A DNA stretch of 64,000 nt from NCBI GenBank assembly GCA_035235625.1, contig CP141143.1, forward strand, positions 47,477,178 to 47,541,177. Direction: 5' to 3'. Both the position numbers and the translations under genes were made by a program. Below the pieces are notes generated by a model, which ran no database searches, was not told the DNA's origin, and saw nothing but the letters and a program-made list of their open reading frames with translations. Position 1 is the first letter of the stretch, and every line of letters starts with the position of its first letter. Source of the DNA: Saururus chinensis. Taxonomy: Eukaryota > Streptophyta > Magnoliopsida > Piperales > Saururaceae. Positions 24,051 through 36,700 of the stretch are shown here, one piece after another.

Positions 24051-25240
24051 GTGAGCTTAGTTGTCAGTGTGGATAACTTGCAGAGCATTAGGTGGAGAGG
24101 TTATATTGGTGAGGAGGACAGGGGGGACAATGATGTCCGGTTCATTGTCGACACATATTGCATCCCAAAGTTCACATTTTTTATACAAATTTCCTTGTAT
24201 GTATTTGGCCATCTTATCATACTTTCTCCTTTTATTTTACTCATTTATCTACTTTGGTTTGTGGTTGCTGCAAAATTCATACTCATTCATTGACAACATG
24301 TGGTCAATGGTTTCATTTAATTTGTGCCTTTCGGAGTTTCAATATGTACCAACTAAATCTGTTGCACACTACTTGATTGCCTAAAATGCTCATATCTCAT
24401 TTAAGAATTTGGAACTAAAGGGACATATAGTTTGTTCTTGTCATCTTATTTGTTTATGGATTTACTATATATGCTTGGTTCAACATTTATTGTAGAAGCT
24501 ATATCAAGTGCTACGTCTGTTGGTTGTTAGGGAAGGTTCATATTTTATAATATGAAATTATGAATTATTCTTTCAGGTTGTGATGGTGGGTTGAGCTTCA
24601 AACTCATGATTGTTTGTGTTTGTGTTCTCTTCTTTGCATTACATTTTGAGCACTTGCGATGACACTTAAAAATCCATTTTATTTCTCTTTCTACTTTACT
24701 CATTTACCTACTTTGGTTTATGGTGGTTGGAGAATTCAAACTCATTAATCAACATGTGACCAATCATTTGAATTTATTTGTGCCTTGGGTGGACAAGTCT
24801 CAATATGAGGCTTGTGTAAAGAGGATGAATGGCACCGATGCTTCTTGTGAAGAAGCATCCTATGGGAAATAGCATAGATAAATAATTGTTCTTTATACAG
24901 GGATGCATCATCTTTCGCTATCAGAAGTGGCTTGTGCCAGGCATTAAGAAGATGCATTGGACTTTAATGGAATGCAAGCCACAAGATAAGAAGATGTTCC
25001 TCTATGACAGCATTGGAAAGTGAACCAGGCATGTAGATGAGACGCAAACATTTATGTTGCCTATGTGTAGGTAGGCTAGATATGTTAATGAGGAGCCTCT
25101 ACTTGCTGACTGGATGAGGTAGTAGAAATCTGTATCTGTTGAAGTGCCTGAGTAACAGAAAAATGAGGATAAGTGTGGTACTTTTCATTGTTTTTGCATG
25201 TATAAGTTGGTGATGAGTGAAGCTATTACACTCTTGAATG
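24051..25240 (+). pseudogene. Ulp1-like (C48) cysteine protease, degraded
   Basis: Ulp1/SENP-type C48 peptidases cleave SUMO-like conjugates; plant MULEs often carry copies. At about 24950-25020 the plus strand reads KKMHWTLMECKPQDKKMFLY followed by DSIG, fitting the 'HW-x-L ... (I/L)YDS' segment with the catalytic His. At about 25170-25215 it reads EDKCGTFHCFCMYKL, fitting the catalytic-Cys segment 'DCGxFxCxY' with Lys where Asp is usual. A more N-terminal piece, SVDNLQSIRWRGYIGEED, near 24070 could be the domain start. T-rich gaps ending in AG (for example TTTATACAG at 24901) look like old introns. Stops and frame changes separate the pieces, so it is not functional as read. Confidence 0.6.
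24225..24805 (+). repeat. Direct repeat of ~130 bp within the Ulp1 remnant
   Basis: 24225-24355 and 24675-24805 share the run TTTTACTCATTTA(T/C)CTACTTTGGTTT, a CTCATT..CAACATGTG block and an ending AATATG, in the same order and spacing. The offset is about 450 bp. This is an ancient internal duplication in non-coding or intronic sequence. Confidence 0.65.
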
Positions 25241-25609
25241 TTGAAAATTTTTGGAAGTGGTTGGTGTGGTACATCGTCGGCTCCATGGACGTGTATTGGA
25301 ACTTGTAGGATATAAATGATTGTCATATAAAACTCTAATTTTTGAATTGACTGTTAGTAGGTTATGATGTTGGTGTTAAGGTTGTCTCTATTGAAGCTCT
25401 AATTTTTGAATTGATTATTAACAGGGTATGATGTTTGTGTTATGGTTTTATGGTGTATCTTCTCAAACTCTTTCTATTGGTGCTATGGATATGGAAGTCT
25501 ATGAATTTGTATTGATAAATCATAGGACTGATGTTTTGGTAGATTGGCATATTAATGGAAGTGTACGAATTCATTTTTTATAGTTATTTACAGATGATCT
25601 AGGATAATG

Positions 25610-25860
25610 GTCTATTGAAGCCATTTGTGATGGCATGTGCGATGACCTAATTGTGCTTGAAGCCATTTGCGATGACACTTGTGATGCCTAAATATGATTG
25701 TGATGCCACTTTCATTGGCGTGAAGCTATTTCCTATGACACTTGTGACGTTAGAATCTGTTTGTGATGCCACTTTTGATGGCTTGAAGCCGTTTGTGATG
25801 CCACTTTCAATGGCCTGAAGTCGTTTGTAATGCCACTTTCAATACTACTTTCATTGGACT
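25610..25860 (+). repeat. Degenerate ~32-bp minisatellite
   Basis: The word TTTGTGATGCCACTTT(T/C)(G/A)ATGGC, with a GAAGCCGTTT link, recurs several times with a period near 32 bp in the best part (25760-25840) and looser copies to the left. It lies between the Ulp1-like remnant and the MULE remnant, where subterminal repeats of a transposon could sit. Confidence 0.6.
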
Positions 25861-26213
25861 AAGGTCTTACTCAATAATAAGGACCCTCTTAGTTAAGGTT
25901 GGTGTACAACAACACATATAAATTAGCAAAATGAAATTACATGTCATATATAAGTAATAGAAAATTGAAGAAATTACTACCTCACTACATATTGATTAGA
26001 ACTGTGTGAGTTAGGAGGTTTTGGCCAAGGCCATCCACCTATCGCATTGAAATGGACGTGTCAGGCACCTTTAAGATTCAATCCACTTTTTCATCGGTCT
26101 GCCCCATAGCCTTTTTGAGTAGGAGAAAGAATTAGGTCATCACCTTCAGGAATGATAGTGCATACTGGCTTGTCATTATTGGGTACTGGAAAAATAGTTT
26201 CTCAATAAGTGCT

Positions 26214-26500
26214 CTAGTAGCATTCACTAATCCAATAATCTCCCCAACAATAGTACGTTGTCGTACCCCCCATCACAAATTTAGCATCACATGCATGCCT
26301 ACATTGTAGCCCCATGTTTTGCCACTTCTTGCAAGTGCAAGTGCTGTCATTAATGTTAATTGTTGAATGTCCTTCCACCTCAAGCACATTATTGTTAGCA
26401 TACAAGACAGGAAGTACATGGGATGTGTTGATGATGTCATTCTATTTTTCATTGATTTCGAGAATAAGGTACGAATCCTAGTTCTCACAAGCATACTTGG
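26214..26500 (-). pseudogene. MuDR-type transposase fragment with SWIM zinc finger
   Basis: The minus strand reads NNVLEVEGHSTININDSTCT followed by CKKWQNMGLQCRHACDA. This gives the SWIM pattern C-x-C-x(9)-C-x-H that ends plant MuDR/FAR1-type transposases. The segment before it is coding-like but out of phase. The rest of the transposase would lie to the right, where element G begins at 26501, so G probably inserted into it. No matching continuation was recognised past 57.8 kb. The strand is opposite to the Ulp1-like copy about 1 kb away, and both may belong to one old MULE. Confidence 0.65.
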
Positions 26501-27190
26501 TGTTAGCTCCTCAACCCGTTGCATGGACCAAGGGGTCGGGCAACCCCTAAGCCTTGGTAACCAATATCGAAGACATGCTCAAGTCCACCCAGGGCATGTG
26601 CACAAGTAGGCAAAATGTCGAAGCATTGGCAAACATGTTGGCACAAGTCCTAGCATGGATAGGACTTGGTGGCGGCTTGGCGCCACTTCCACATAGGGTT
26701 GTATCCTATATTGGCCAGATTCCATCCAAACAGAGTTGGAGACTCCTACCACAAGTAGGAGAAGGAGCGGTAGTTTCCTTTTTGATTCAGACACAGTTTG
26801 GGCTGTTGCATTGAGGATTCCTAGTAAGACTAGGAGCCTAGAGACCCTTCCTTATGGGCTATATCAGAATACCTTAGGGGGCGGAGTTGGATAGGGAGCA
26901 AAACTCCTTATAAGGGTGAGATTGTTGTTCCTAGTTGTACTAGACCTTAGCCAATGCTGGGTCTGTATAAGAGAGGGTGCATGGACTAATTCAAAGTTTC
27001 AGCTAGCTTCTTCCTTGCCATTGTTACTCAGATTTTGGTAGCAATAAAGCTTGGGTCGGTGCCCTTGCAAAGAGGCAAGTTGCTAATTTATTTTCCTTTG
27101 GTGCATACGAGAGGATAGGGCAGAATTGGCTGCTGGTTGCTCGGCGCGGCCAAACCATTACAAGAGCAAACACTAGGCAAAGCTTCGTCC
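26501..27190 (+). repeat. 5' LTR of element G (~0.7 kb)
   Basis: It is collinear with the pieces of the 3' LTR: CTCAACCCGTTG(C/T)AT start, GTTGGAGA, GGACTAGGAG(C/G)CTAGAGAC, TAGACCTTAGCCAA, and GGTTGCTCGG. A promoter-like TATAAGAGAGGG sits near 26967, matching TATATAAGGGAGGG near 56473. The end near 27190 is approximate because the two copies diverge there. Confidence 0.75.
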
Positions 27191-27439
27191 CCTTGATAGT
27201 TGGTTCCATTGCTAGGATCATGAAGAATTTTGGCCGAGTTAATAGCACGGGTTGCTGAAAATGCCGGGTTCGATGTTATTGCGCCTAGGAGATCAAGAAT
27301 CGATGGAGACCATGAACATGCTGGCTGGAGTCTAGGCCTCATTACAAGTGATTCAGGAGCGCCTTGCAGCCTTTGGCCAATGTTTGTCACTCAGGGAGAT
27401 GTTCCCCTATGCTGATGATTCAATGGAAGGCAGCTCTGC

Positions 27440-27797
27440 TCGCTACACCACTGATGTGCCCGACGTAGGCACAATCAATATCAAGGAGATTCACTTAGAG
27501 AAAGGAGAGAAATATTGAATAACCTTAATTGCATAACCTCAAAACAAGAAAGAGTTCGCCCCTTATAGGAGATGACTAGTCACCTAGGGAGTCATGCCAA
27601 TTCCCAGTGGGCCGGCTCAGTTCCCTAGGTAAACACGCCAGTTAGTGGGCCAGGCTAGTCCAGGGCCACTAACTGAACCAATAACGATTTACATAATCAA
27701 ATAACAAACAAATACTACACTATTACAAAGGAAAATAGTTCTAATGCAAAGAAATAAGGTAGAGTCTGGGGATCTGGGTGATCGTGCACAACAACCA
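27440..27797 (-). mobile_element. Short LTR-like insertion in G gag leader
   Basis: A ~360-bp stretch between the leader and gag of G that reads TTGTTGTGCACGATCACCC from its right end on the minus strand. It is collinear with 31465-31880: both have (C/T)ATA(T/A)AAGGG-like or TTATAGGAG, CATGCCAATT, and (G/T)AC(A/T)CAACA-type ends. It may be a small LTR (TRIM-like) family or a solo LTR. The borders are approximate. Confidence 0.4.
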
Positions 27798-27811
27798 CAC
27801 TAACTACAAAT

Positions 27812-28800
27812 GTGGCTACGATGGTAGATTCCTCAAGCAAAAACTGCAAGAGTTGTAGGACAAGACTTAGGGTAAGTTCCAAGAGTTGTCAGACAGTTGA
27901 CTTTGGTAGAAAGTGCCCTTCTTACCACAACCCCATTGATGACAGAGATAGAATTGAGGCCCAGATCCTTTCAGTCTATGAAGAAAGCCAAGGTGCCAAA
28001 ACCCATAGCCTACCCTGGTTCAAGGAGTACGAAGGTCATCGAGAACTTTGTTTGGGACATGGAGCAATTTGAGATTACCCATACCCTAGACAAAGAGAAG
28101 GTGATGACAACTAGCTTGTATCTCGCAGGAGATGCCAAGCTATGGTAGCATATGAGACTTGAGGACGATGCTCTAGTAGGCTGTCCTCATATCTAGACAT
28201 GGTACATGGTGAAGAAGTAATTGAGGGAGAAGTTCCTCCCCACGAACACATCATGGGTTGCACATAAGTGGCTTCGAAAACTTAAATAGTTGGTTAGACT
28301 GTACATCAATTAGTTCCAGCCCCTCCTCCTTAATATATAATATATGATAGAGAAGAACAAGCTGTTTAACTTCCTTACAGGATTCCAATGTTGGGCATAG
28401 AATGAGTTATGCATGAAAAATATGAAGGATCTCCCTACAACCATTACAACCACTAAACGCTTGGTGGATTATAAGCAAGACCCTGCCGAGATGAAGAAAG
28501 ATAACAAGGCCTCTTCCTCTAAGGGTGGTCGATAGTGCAACAGCGAGGGAAAGAAGAATAGGTTTAAAGGGAAGAAGCCTGAGTAGTTTGACTCTAACAA
28601 AAAGAGGAGTTTCGATTGTTTCATCTGTCAAGGCCCTCACCACATCAAGGATTTCCCAAAGAAGGAGAAGTTGAACACTATCGTGGCTAAGCACAAGTCC
28701 TCTTTGAACAGGAAGGAGATCACCATGCAGATAAATCCCTTGTAGCTTGTGAGTGCTATCTGTAAAGAGAAGGCAAATTATGATTGGTTGATGCATGTGG
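27812..28800 (+). pseudogene. Gag of element G (fossil)
   Basis: The segment KVIENFVWDMEQFEITHTLD followed by VMTTSLYLAGDAKLW (about 28029-28148) matches the chromovirus Gag core 'LENFLWDMEQYF...ITSMYLTGDAKLWW'. A Lys-rich part and a zinc-knuckle-like segment CFICQGPHHIKD lie near 28619-28655. Gag packages the element RNA. Broken fossil. Confidence 0.75.
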
Positions 28801-31800
28801 AGGCCATACTTGACAAGTAGACCATGAGGGCGATGGTTGATACCGACTCTTCACACAACTTTTTGGCAAACAAATGCATTGAAGTGTGGGGACTTTAAGT
28901 GACAAAAGCCCATGCCTGAATCAAAGTTGTCATTATAGAGGTAGCCCCTATTTGGGTATCGTCAATGACTTGCCTGTGCGGATTGGCGATTGGATAGGAA
29001 ATGTATGTTTCATAGTTCTTCCCTTGGATGACTTTGAGATTATCGTAGCAATTGATCTTGCAACTCACAAAAGTGTCGGTGATCCCCATCTCAAGGGCAT
29101 ATTTATCAGCAATGAGTGGGTCCCCTATTTTGTTGTTGGGAACAAAGGGGACCAATAGGTGCAACTTTTGTCTGTGTGACAGGTGATGAAAGGCATCGAA
29201 CAAGGCCATAAGACCAACTTGGTCTCGATAGTGGGGGTGGACGACGAGACAATGGGTGCTATCCCAAAGAAGGTGGGGGAGATGCTGAAGCAGTTTGCAA
29301 ATGTTATGCAGCCAGAGCTTCTGTGAACACTTCCCCCATGACGAGAAGTCAACTATACCATTGAGTTGCTTTCAGGAGCTTCCAACCCAGCCCAAGCTTC
29401 TTACTGCATGGCTCCATCAGAACTAGTAGTTTTCAAAAAGTACCTAAAAGAGTTACTAAAGATGGGCTCCATTACGCAAACCAAAGCTCCATATGGAGCA
29501 TCGGTCCTATTTTAACAGAAGCAAGATGGGTCCTTTCGTTTATGCATTAACTATAGAGCTTTGAATCAAATCACAGTGAAGAACAAGTAACTAGACCCCT
29601 TGGTGGCTGACTTGTTCGATCGATTGGTGAACGCTTCCTTTTTCTCCAAGTTGGATCTCAGGTCGAGTTAGTGGCAAGTGTGTATTGCTGTAGGTGACGA
29701 GTATAAGATAGCGATGGTGACTTGATATGGCCTATTCGAGTTCCTTGTCATGCCCTTTGGCTTCACAAACCCTACAACCGTGTTTTACACTCTTATGAAT
29801 GGTGACTTGATATGGCCTATTTGGATCGGTTCATGGTGGTATACTTGGACAACATTGTTGTTTATAGAGGGTCTTTGGATGAACACATTGGTCATCTAAG
29901 GATCATGCTGGAATGACTTAGGGAACACAACCTCTACTTGAAGCTCTAGAAGTGCAGCTTTGCCCAGACAGAAAGCCTGTTCATTGGGCACTGCATTTCA
30001 AAAGGAAGGGTCAGATGGACAGGGAGAAAGTTACAGCCAGTGTGGAATGTCCAGCTCCGATGAAGGTCACAAAATTGAGATCTTTCTTGGGTCTCACTAA
30101 CTACTATAGGTGGTTCATCAAGAACTATTCCAAGAAGGTAGTGGTGCTGACAAACCTATTGAAGAAGGATAAGCCTCGGAAGAGAGCTGAGGCATGCCAG
30201 TTGGCATTTGAGCAACTTAAGGATGCAATGTCCTTTGAGCCAATCCTTTGGTGCCCCATTCAAATGATTAAAGGTGTCTTGATCCCGGCAGGTCATCCCG
30301 TTGCATATGAGATTTGCAAACTGAATGAAATTGAGTAGAGGTACTCGGTCCACAAGGAGATAGGGATGGTTGTCCATTGCCTTAGGACATGGAGGCATTA
30401 CTTGCTGGGTGGTAAGTTCCTTGCACGGACTGACAATATACCTACAAGCTACTTTTCTTTACAGAAAAAGCTTACCCCTAAGCAAGCTCATTGGAAAGAG
30501 TTCCTTGCCAAGTTTGACTTTGTGCTAGAGTACAAGTCAGACAAGGCAAAAGTTGTCGTTGATGCCCTTAGCCAACAGATTGATCTAGAGACAACAACAG
30601 CGACATTGGTGCAAGTGTCGGGTGATACGTTGGATAGAATCCAAAATGCAATAGTGAAGGATCAAGTCTTAGACAGATCTAAGCTATGTAGGACGGGTCC
30701 ATTTGATGATTTTGGTTGGAGAATTGGGTACTATATGCAAAGGGTAGTCACCCTTATATCCCATTGGCAGATGTCTTGTGTAGGCACTTGCTAAAAGAGA
30801 CCCACTACTGTGCATGGATGGGTCATCATGGGCATGAGCATACTAATGCGCTCTTGGCCTAAAACTACTTCTGGTTGCGAGTGCTAGAAGATGTAAAACA
30901 ATAGTTGAGGATGTGCATTATTTGTTAGCATGACAAGACGGAGGGAGAGAAGGCAGAGGATGTACTTCAGGCCCGTCCAATCCCAAATGGACTATGGGTG
31001 AGTTTGTCCATGAACTTTATCACATGTTTGTATATGGTGTAGGTCTTTGAGTCAATTATGGTGATGGTGGATCCCTTCACAAAGTACATGACTTTCATAC
31101 TAGACCCTAAATGGAGGTAGAGTCAAATTTGTTCTTCAGGAACATCATCAAGGTCTGCGGACTAACGGTGGATATTGTGAGCAATTGGGACACCTGGTTC
31201 ACAAGTCGGTTTTGGACTCAGCTATTTGAGATGTTAGGCACTCAGCTCTACTTTTCAACCAGCAATCAACCTCAGAAGGATGACCATATGGAGAGGGTGA
31301 ATACCATTCTATAGGTGTACCTAAGACATTATGTGACGGCAAACCAGAAAAATTGGTCAGTTTGCTAGAGATCGCCCAATTTTGCTACAATTTGCACAAA
31401 CGCTTGGCAACATGCAGTAGTCCTTTCGAGTTGGCAACGAGCTAGCAACCCCTCACATTGGAGAATGTAGCCTTGCAATGCACTGAGGAAGGTGCCCCAC
31501 TGCTTACCGCTTGTTGTTGTGTTTCTGGATTGGAACACAAGCGGTACCTAGCTTCAAGCGGGGAAGGGGAGAAGTTGATGAAGGGAGAGAGAAAGAAGTT
31601 TAATCTCTTTTTGCATACAGAATAAAGAAGGAAGAGGACTCCCATATAAGGGAGCTCATGGCTCCCTAGGAGGCCATGCCAATTGTGGGACGTGTGCAAA
31701 ATTGGTGGGCCCACAACTAGTCCATTACAATTGAATCCAATCTCCCTCCTTAATTACAACTTATTCAATCATAAAAGGAAAATACTATATAGCAAAGTCC

Positions 31801-32400
31801 GAACATAGTGAGTCCTAAGAATATAAAGTAATGCAAGACGGGATAGGCCTGACCCTGAGCTGGTGTACACAACACTTGTCGAGGGAGTGGACAGAATGGA
31901 AGGATTAAGTGTGTGATTGCTTGGCCATAGTGGTCAAATGGATGAAGAAATATGCTGACCAGGATCGTAGGCTGTTGGAATTACTGTTGGGGACCGAGTT
32001 ATGTTGAAGATAACTCACAAACTCTAGAAGAAATTGTGAAGGAAAGTGGTGCACAAGGGGCTCATCTAGAGATATGACAGACCCTTTGTGGTGAAGCGAA
32101 AAGTTGGAAAGCCACCATACCAACTTGAAATGCGGGAGAGGTTCAAAATTCACCCTTTCTTTCATGTAGGTTTCTTGAATCCATTCCATAAAGACTTAGA
32201 GGATTTGAGCAGAAATACCTCTAAGAGAGCACCGCCTATCATAAGACACACTTTTGAGAAGGAGGTTGACACCATCCTAAGTCGATGGGTCAAATGGATG
32301 AGCAAGAAAAATTGAAGGGTCCTCTACTTCATCAAGTGGAAGGGTATTCTAGAGTCGAAGAATAGATGCAAGCACGACGTCATTTTTTTGCATTTTGAAG
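28801..32400 (+). pseudogene. Pol of element G: PR-RT-RH-IN-chromodomain (fossil)
   Basis: In order along the plus strand: a protease-like DTDSSHNFLANKCIEVWG near 28839; RT motifs RLVNASFFSKLDLRS near 29620 and FLVMPFGFTNPT near 29740; a connection with [20 protein letters not shown] near 30077; RNase H with WRHYLLGGKFLARTDN near 30390; an integrase core with NWDTWFTSRFWTQLFEMLGT near 31185; and a C-terminal chromodomain with VLYFIKWKGILESK near 32320. The insertion at about 31465-31880 splits the integrase end. Many breaks; an old fossil. Confidence 0.8.
31465..31880 (-). mobile_element. Short LTR-like insertion in G integrase
   Basis: It interrupts the integrase end. It contains CCATATAAGGGAG, CCTAGGAGGCCATGCCAATT and a GGTGTACACAACA end, parallel to the insertion at 27440-27797 but clearly diverged. 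The borders and target duplication could not be fixed. It is probably the same small LTR family. Confidence 0.4.
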
Positions 32401-32460
32401 ACAAAATTGGTGAGTACTTAGCCTCAACCAGGATGTCGAGTGGATTGGTTGGGGGAGGCC

Positions 32461-32707
32461 TATTAGCCGCTCAACCCGTTGTATAGACCAGGAGCCCCTA
32501 ATCCTTGGTTTGGGACAACCAAGGCAAAGCTCAAGTGCACCCAGGGTGTGTGCACAAGTGGGTAGGAGCATTGAAGTGTTGGCTTGCAAGTTTGAGCATG
32601 TTGGCCCAAGTCCTAGCGCGGATAGGAATTTGTGGTAGGTTGGGCACCACTTCTACATAGGGCCAATGTCCTATGTTGACCATATTTCATCCAAATAGAG
32701 TTGGAGA
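32461..32707 (+). repeat. 3' LTR of element G, first piece
   Basis: It starts TATTAGCCGCTCAACCCG right after the polypurine tract and runs parallel to 26501-26740. It is cut at GGAGA by the copia-type solo LTR. It resumes at 33642-33721, then 56325-56652, then 57803 on. Confidence 0.8.
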
Positions 32708-33641
32708 TGTAAGAACATAAATGTCCTTGTGTCATGTATTAACTTATTTTTGTGATCAAAACCATGTCATTAATATACATTTTGAGTCAATTTGAAGATT
32801 GACTTCTTAAGGTGGAATGAAAGGAAAACTCAAATCCGTATTTTTATTAGGTAAAATCACAGATGCACACACATCACATTCACATACTTTAGGGTAAAAA
32901 AAACCTTTTGTAAAAGAATTGTAAGAATTAGAGGTCTGTATAATGCAAAATGAAAATTTTGGTCCTAATGATTGATCGCCAAATAGGAACAATAGATTGA
33001 TCACTTATGTGAACGATTGATCGGTGTCTAAAAACACATTGTTGAAAATGAGGCAAAGTGCTTATTAATAGATCGCTGGGTCAATGGATTGATTGATGGA
33101 AGAGTCGTAAGGGAAAGGAAGAAGGATCAATTAATTGCCTTGTGGAACAATCAATTAAGCATAGAGTTGCCTAAATTAAACTTTTCCAATTTGTTTTGAA
33201 TTTCTAATTGGAGTCATATTCCTTTTGAGACATATGAGTCTATATAAAGGGATAAGGACGTGATGCAGAGAGAAGAAAAGACCTAGAAAACTTAGAGAGC
33301 TTTTGTGGAGCTCTTCTAATGGAGTTTTAAGAGAATTTGTTTTATAGATTGAGAAGGTTTTTACCTAAATAAAAAAGAGTGATTAGAGGTGAGATGAGAG
33401 TGCAAAAATACATGTGAGACATGATGTTTGCTGAAGATCAAAGAGCATAAAGAGGAGAATATCAAGCTATGACTGGTATACAACCAAGGAATGGTTGATT
33501 CAAAATTCAAGAGTGGTGAGGAGGACCGGCCAGTTGAAGAAAAAGGAGTCTTTTGTCATTTTAATTAGTAATCCAATAATCTTAGAGGCATTTTATTTCT
33601 CTCCAATTGTCTAAGTCACACACGTAGTTCACAAACTAACA
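32708..33641 (+). mobile_element. Copia-type solo LTR (934 bp)
   Basis: It begins TGTAAGAACATAAATGTCC and ends CACAAACTAACA. The flanking 5-mers are GGAGA (32703-32707) and TGAGA (33642-33646), a target duplication with one mismatch. A TATA box TCTATATAAAGGGA lies near 33239. The GATTGATCGCC and GATTGATC clusters match the LTR copies at 15.5-20 kb. No internal sequence is present, so it is a solo LTR, inserted in the 3' LTR of G. Confidence 0.8.
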
Positions 33642-33721
33642 TGAGACTCCTATCACGAGTGGGAGGAGCAAAAATTTCCTATTTGATTTGGACACCCTTG
33701 GGGCAGTTGCATGGAGGACTC

Positions 33722-36700
33722 TGTCATGCCCCACCACACCCCCTTGACCCGAACCCTATCTAAGAAGGTGGGATGCTACACAACACAGCGAAAGACTAAA
33801 CCATCATGGGTTCTCATCGAAGTACACATTCCCTTTGTGTAAAAGTAAATAATGGAAGGTAAAAGAGATTAATTAACCATCTTAGTCCAACACAACACCC
33901 AAAAAATCTATAATGAACATAGTCTAAAGCCCTAAGGTTGTAACATATCTAAAGCCATCATAGGCTATCCAACATATGAAATAAAGTCAAGTCTAAGATC
34001 ATCATATCACATGACAAGTTAAAAATAATCCAAACATCTAGCCCCCTCTCATGGCGCATGCCCATCCTCAAGCTCAACAAAAAGAACATCTCGAGCACCT
34101 ACATGACACAACATAAAACCCTAAAACAAAACCACAAACAAAAGAGGGGTGAGCTTGGCTAAATAAGGGTTCTAAAATGAAATATAAGCTTATGATAACA
34201 CCACATGCATTATTCCCACAAAAGTAAATTTAAACGTGCATCACATATCCATTTTCTACACCTATGCATTATGAGATAAATCACATTTTACATACACATT
34301 CACACCACCTGTGCATCATAGGTTCATTCATAATTCATAACACACATGCACACCCTGTGTAATTATTTAAGTTTCATAGTTCATTCGCATCCTACATAAA
34401 GCAAGTATGAATATTCACATTCATATTGCATAATTAAGTGTATCGAACCACATTCCATCTTGCATGTTCGAGTGTAATCATCCTATACGCTCCATGTTTA
34501 ACAAAAGTATTATTGTCCCTACACAAATTGTGTCAATGTGCATTATAATCCATACACATGATTAAATAATTTGGTTAATGTCTCACAATAGAAAGAACAA
34601 CCCTGCTTATCTTAGCTGAACCACAAGCAGACCTACTCACCCTGGAAATACTAGTAAGGAAGTCCCAATTCCAAGAAAGGAAAACTAGAGCAGTTTGGGT
34701 AAATCCCTAAAAGGGAAAATACTCCCTAGTAAGTTGGTACATAGGACAAACTAGCCTTGATTCTCATTTCTAGAAAGACTCATCAACTTAACTCATTATA
34801 ACATTAATCTCTTCTCACCTGGGGAGGAAACCCATCCTCAAAGGAACATAAAACCCCATCTAGTGGATGTAAAACCCCGTCCACTTGGATGTAAACTGAT
34901 TTGATAAATCTTCGATGCGGTTAATCTAGATGACTATGGGATCCAATCGATAAATCATGATTAAACACGAATAATCTTCGCTTACAAGTCATTTTCACAA
35001 TGCGTGCGGCATGATACATACGTGAACAACGTTTAATGAATGCAAGCATAGGTAAACATATTTAATGTTTAATATTTGAGCTAAAACGTGTGGAACATGG
35101 TTCATCTATAATTAATGTGACAAGTGCAAGCATTCATAATTCATCATGATCATAATCAACTAGAATTAAGGAGTAAATATAAATGAATCATCACAATCTC
35201 ACTTAAAATCATGCATATACTCATTTATCTCATACTAGCTTAAATAGACATTTTAGCATAATCACATGTAACTTGTACATTTTAGGAAAAATAGCAAATA
35301 AACTACAACCAATGTGAAAATATATAGCGACCTACATCACAGGCTTAATTAACATATAAATAAATATCATATGAAAATAAGCACAAAAAATTATTTTTGT
35401 GATTTAATCAATGAGACTATGGAGTAATGCCAAAATCGTCGACCTTCAAATTTATGACTATGCTATTGACTTATCGTGCTCTAAACAATTTGAAATTTTT
35501 ACAGCATACTCATAACACACCTATTAATCCATCAAAAAATGAAGGAACCAAAAATCATATGTTTTCATCCCTGAACATGCTTGTAAACATGGAAATAGAA
35601 AGTTGTTTTGTTGTACAACACGTATTCCAAAAACTATAATAAATACATTTTATTATGTAAAGTTTGATAAATTAGGAATATAATCTAGATATGATAATCT
35701 ATTCCCAGAAACATTCGAGAGCAAAACTCAAAGTAAGTGTATCCAAAACATAATTGTGAATCCAAAAGAGAGAGCTATTTGGATAGTTTGAACGGCCTTG
35801 TGCCTGTTTGAACGGCTGGTCATTCAAGTGGCCCATCGTCCCATTCGAATAACTGGTCGTTCAATCAACTCACAAGCAATCAAACGGCTAGGACAGAACA
35901 ATCAAAATAACCGTCTTATACCTCACAAAACCAAACCAAAATTCTTCTAAAAATTTTAAAAAAAATCCTAAAGCTTCATGAAATTTCATATAATCACTAC
36001 CCAAGCCTAAAATATGATAGATCTAAAATTTTTCATGCATTAACATACAAAAATAACCATAAATCACATGTTTTTAATAAATCACCATTACACGTCAAGA
36101 TGAATCAAAAGCTCAAAGAAACTAACAATAATGACATTTCAAGGAAGTAAACCTCCTAAAAAGAAAACCCCTTACCTCTATCAAGTTTGTGATTCCCTTG
36201 AAAGAGTTTTAACCTCAAGAAATCGTACCGAAAATTAGAGCTTTTAGTTAAACCTAATCAAAACTAACTGATAAACTCAGATCAACCTAGGAAATGGTAT
36301 ATTGAAAACCTCATTAGGTTAAAACAAAAATAACCTATTAGGGATCTAAATCAGAATTAAAAACTTGATTTTGATAGAAGAAAACTAAGAATCAAAATAG
36401 GAGAAGTGATGATAGAGATGATTAAGACAAAAATATGAAGATTAAGGGCGATTAAGGGGGAAAACCTTACCTTAAGAAGAGTTTCTCCTTTGGAAACTAC
36501 GGGTAGAGCTTAGCCTTCCTCATATTCTCAGCCATTCCCCATTTGGTAAATGGCTAGAGTTTTCTTTATAGTAAGGCTTATGGGCTAGAAATTGAATTGT
36601 TGGGCTAAAAAATATGTGAAAATGCCCTTAGTGACTATTCAAGTTCACTTTTGACTCAAAAACTAATTTAATCACACCCAACCCCATTTAGACAAATCAA

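Noticed and set aside
25610-25860. CRISPR-like repeat spacing
   Set aside because: Repeats are degenerate, adjacent and without unique spacers, in plant DNA. It is a minisatellite.
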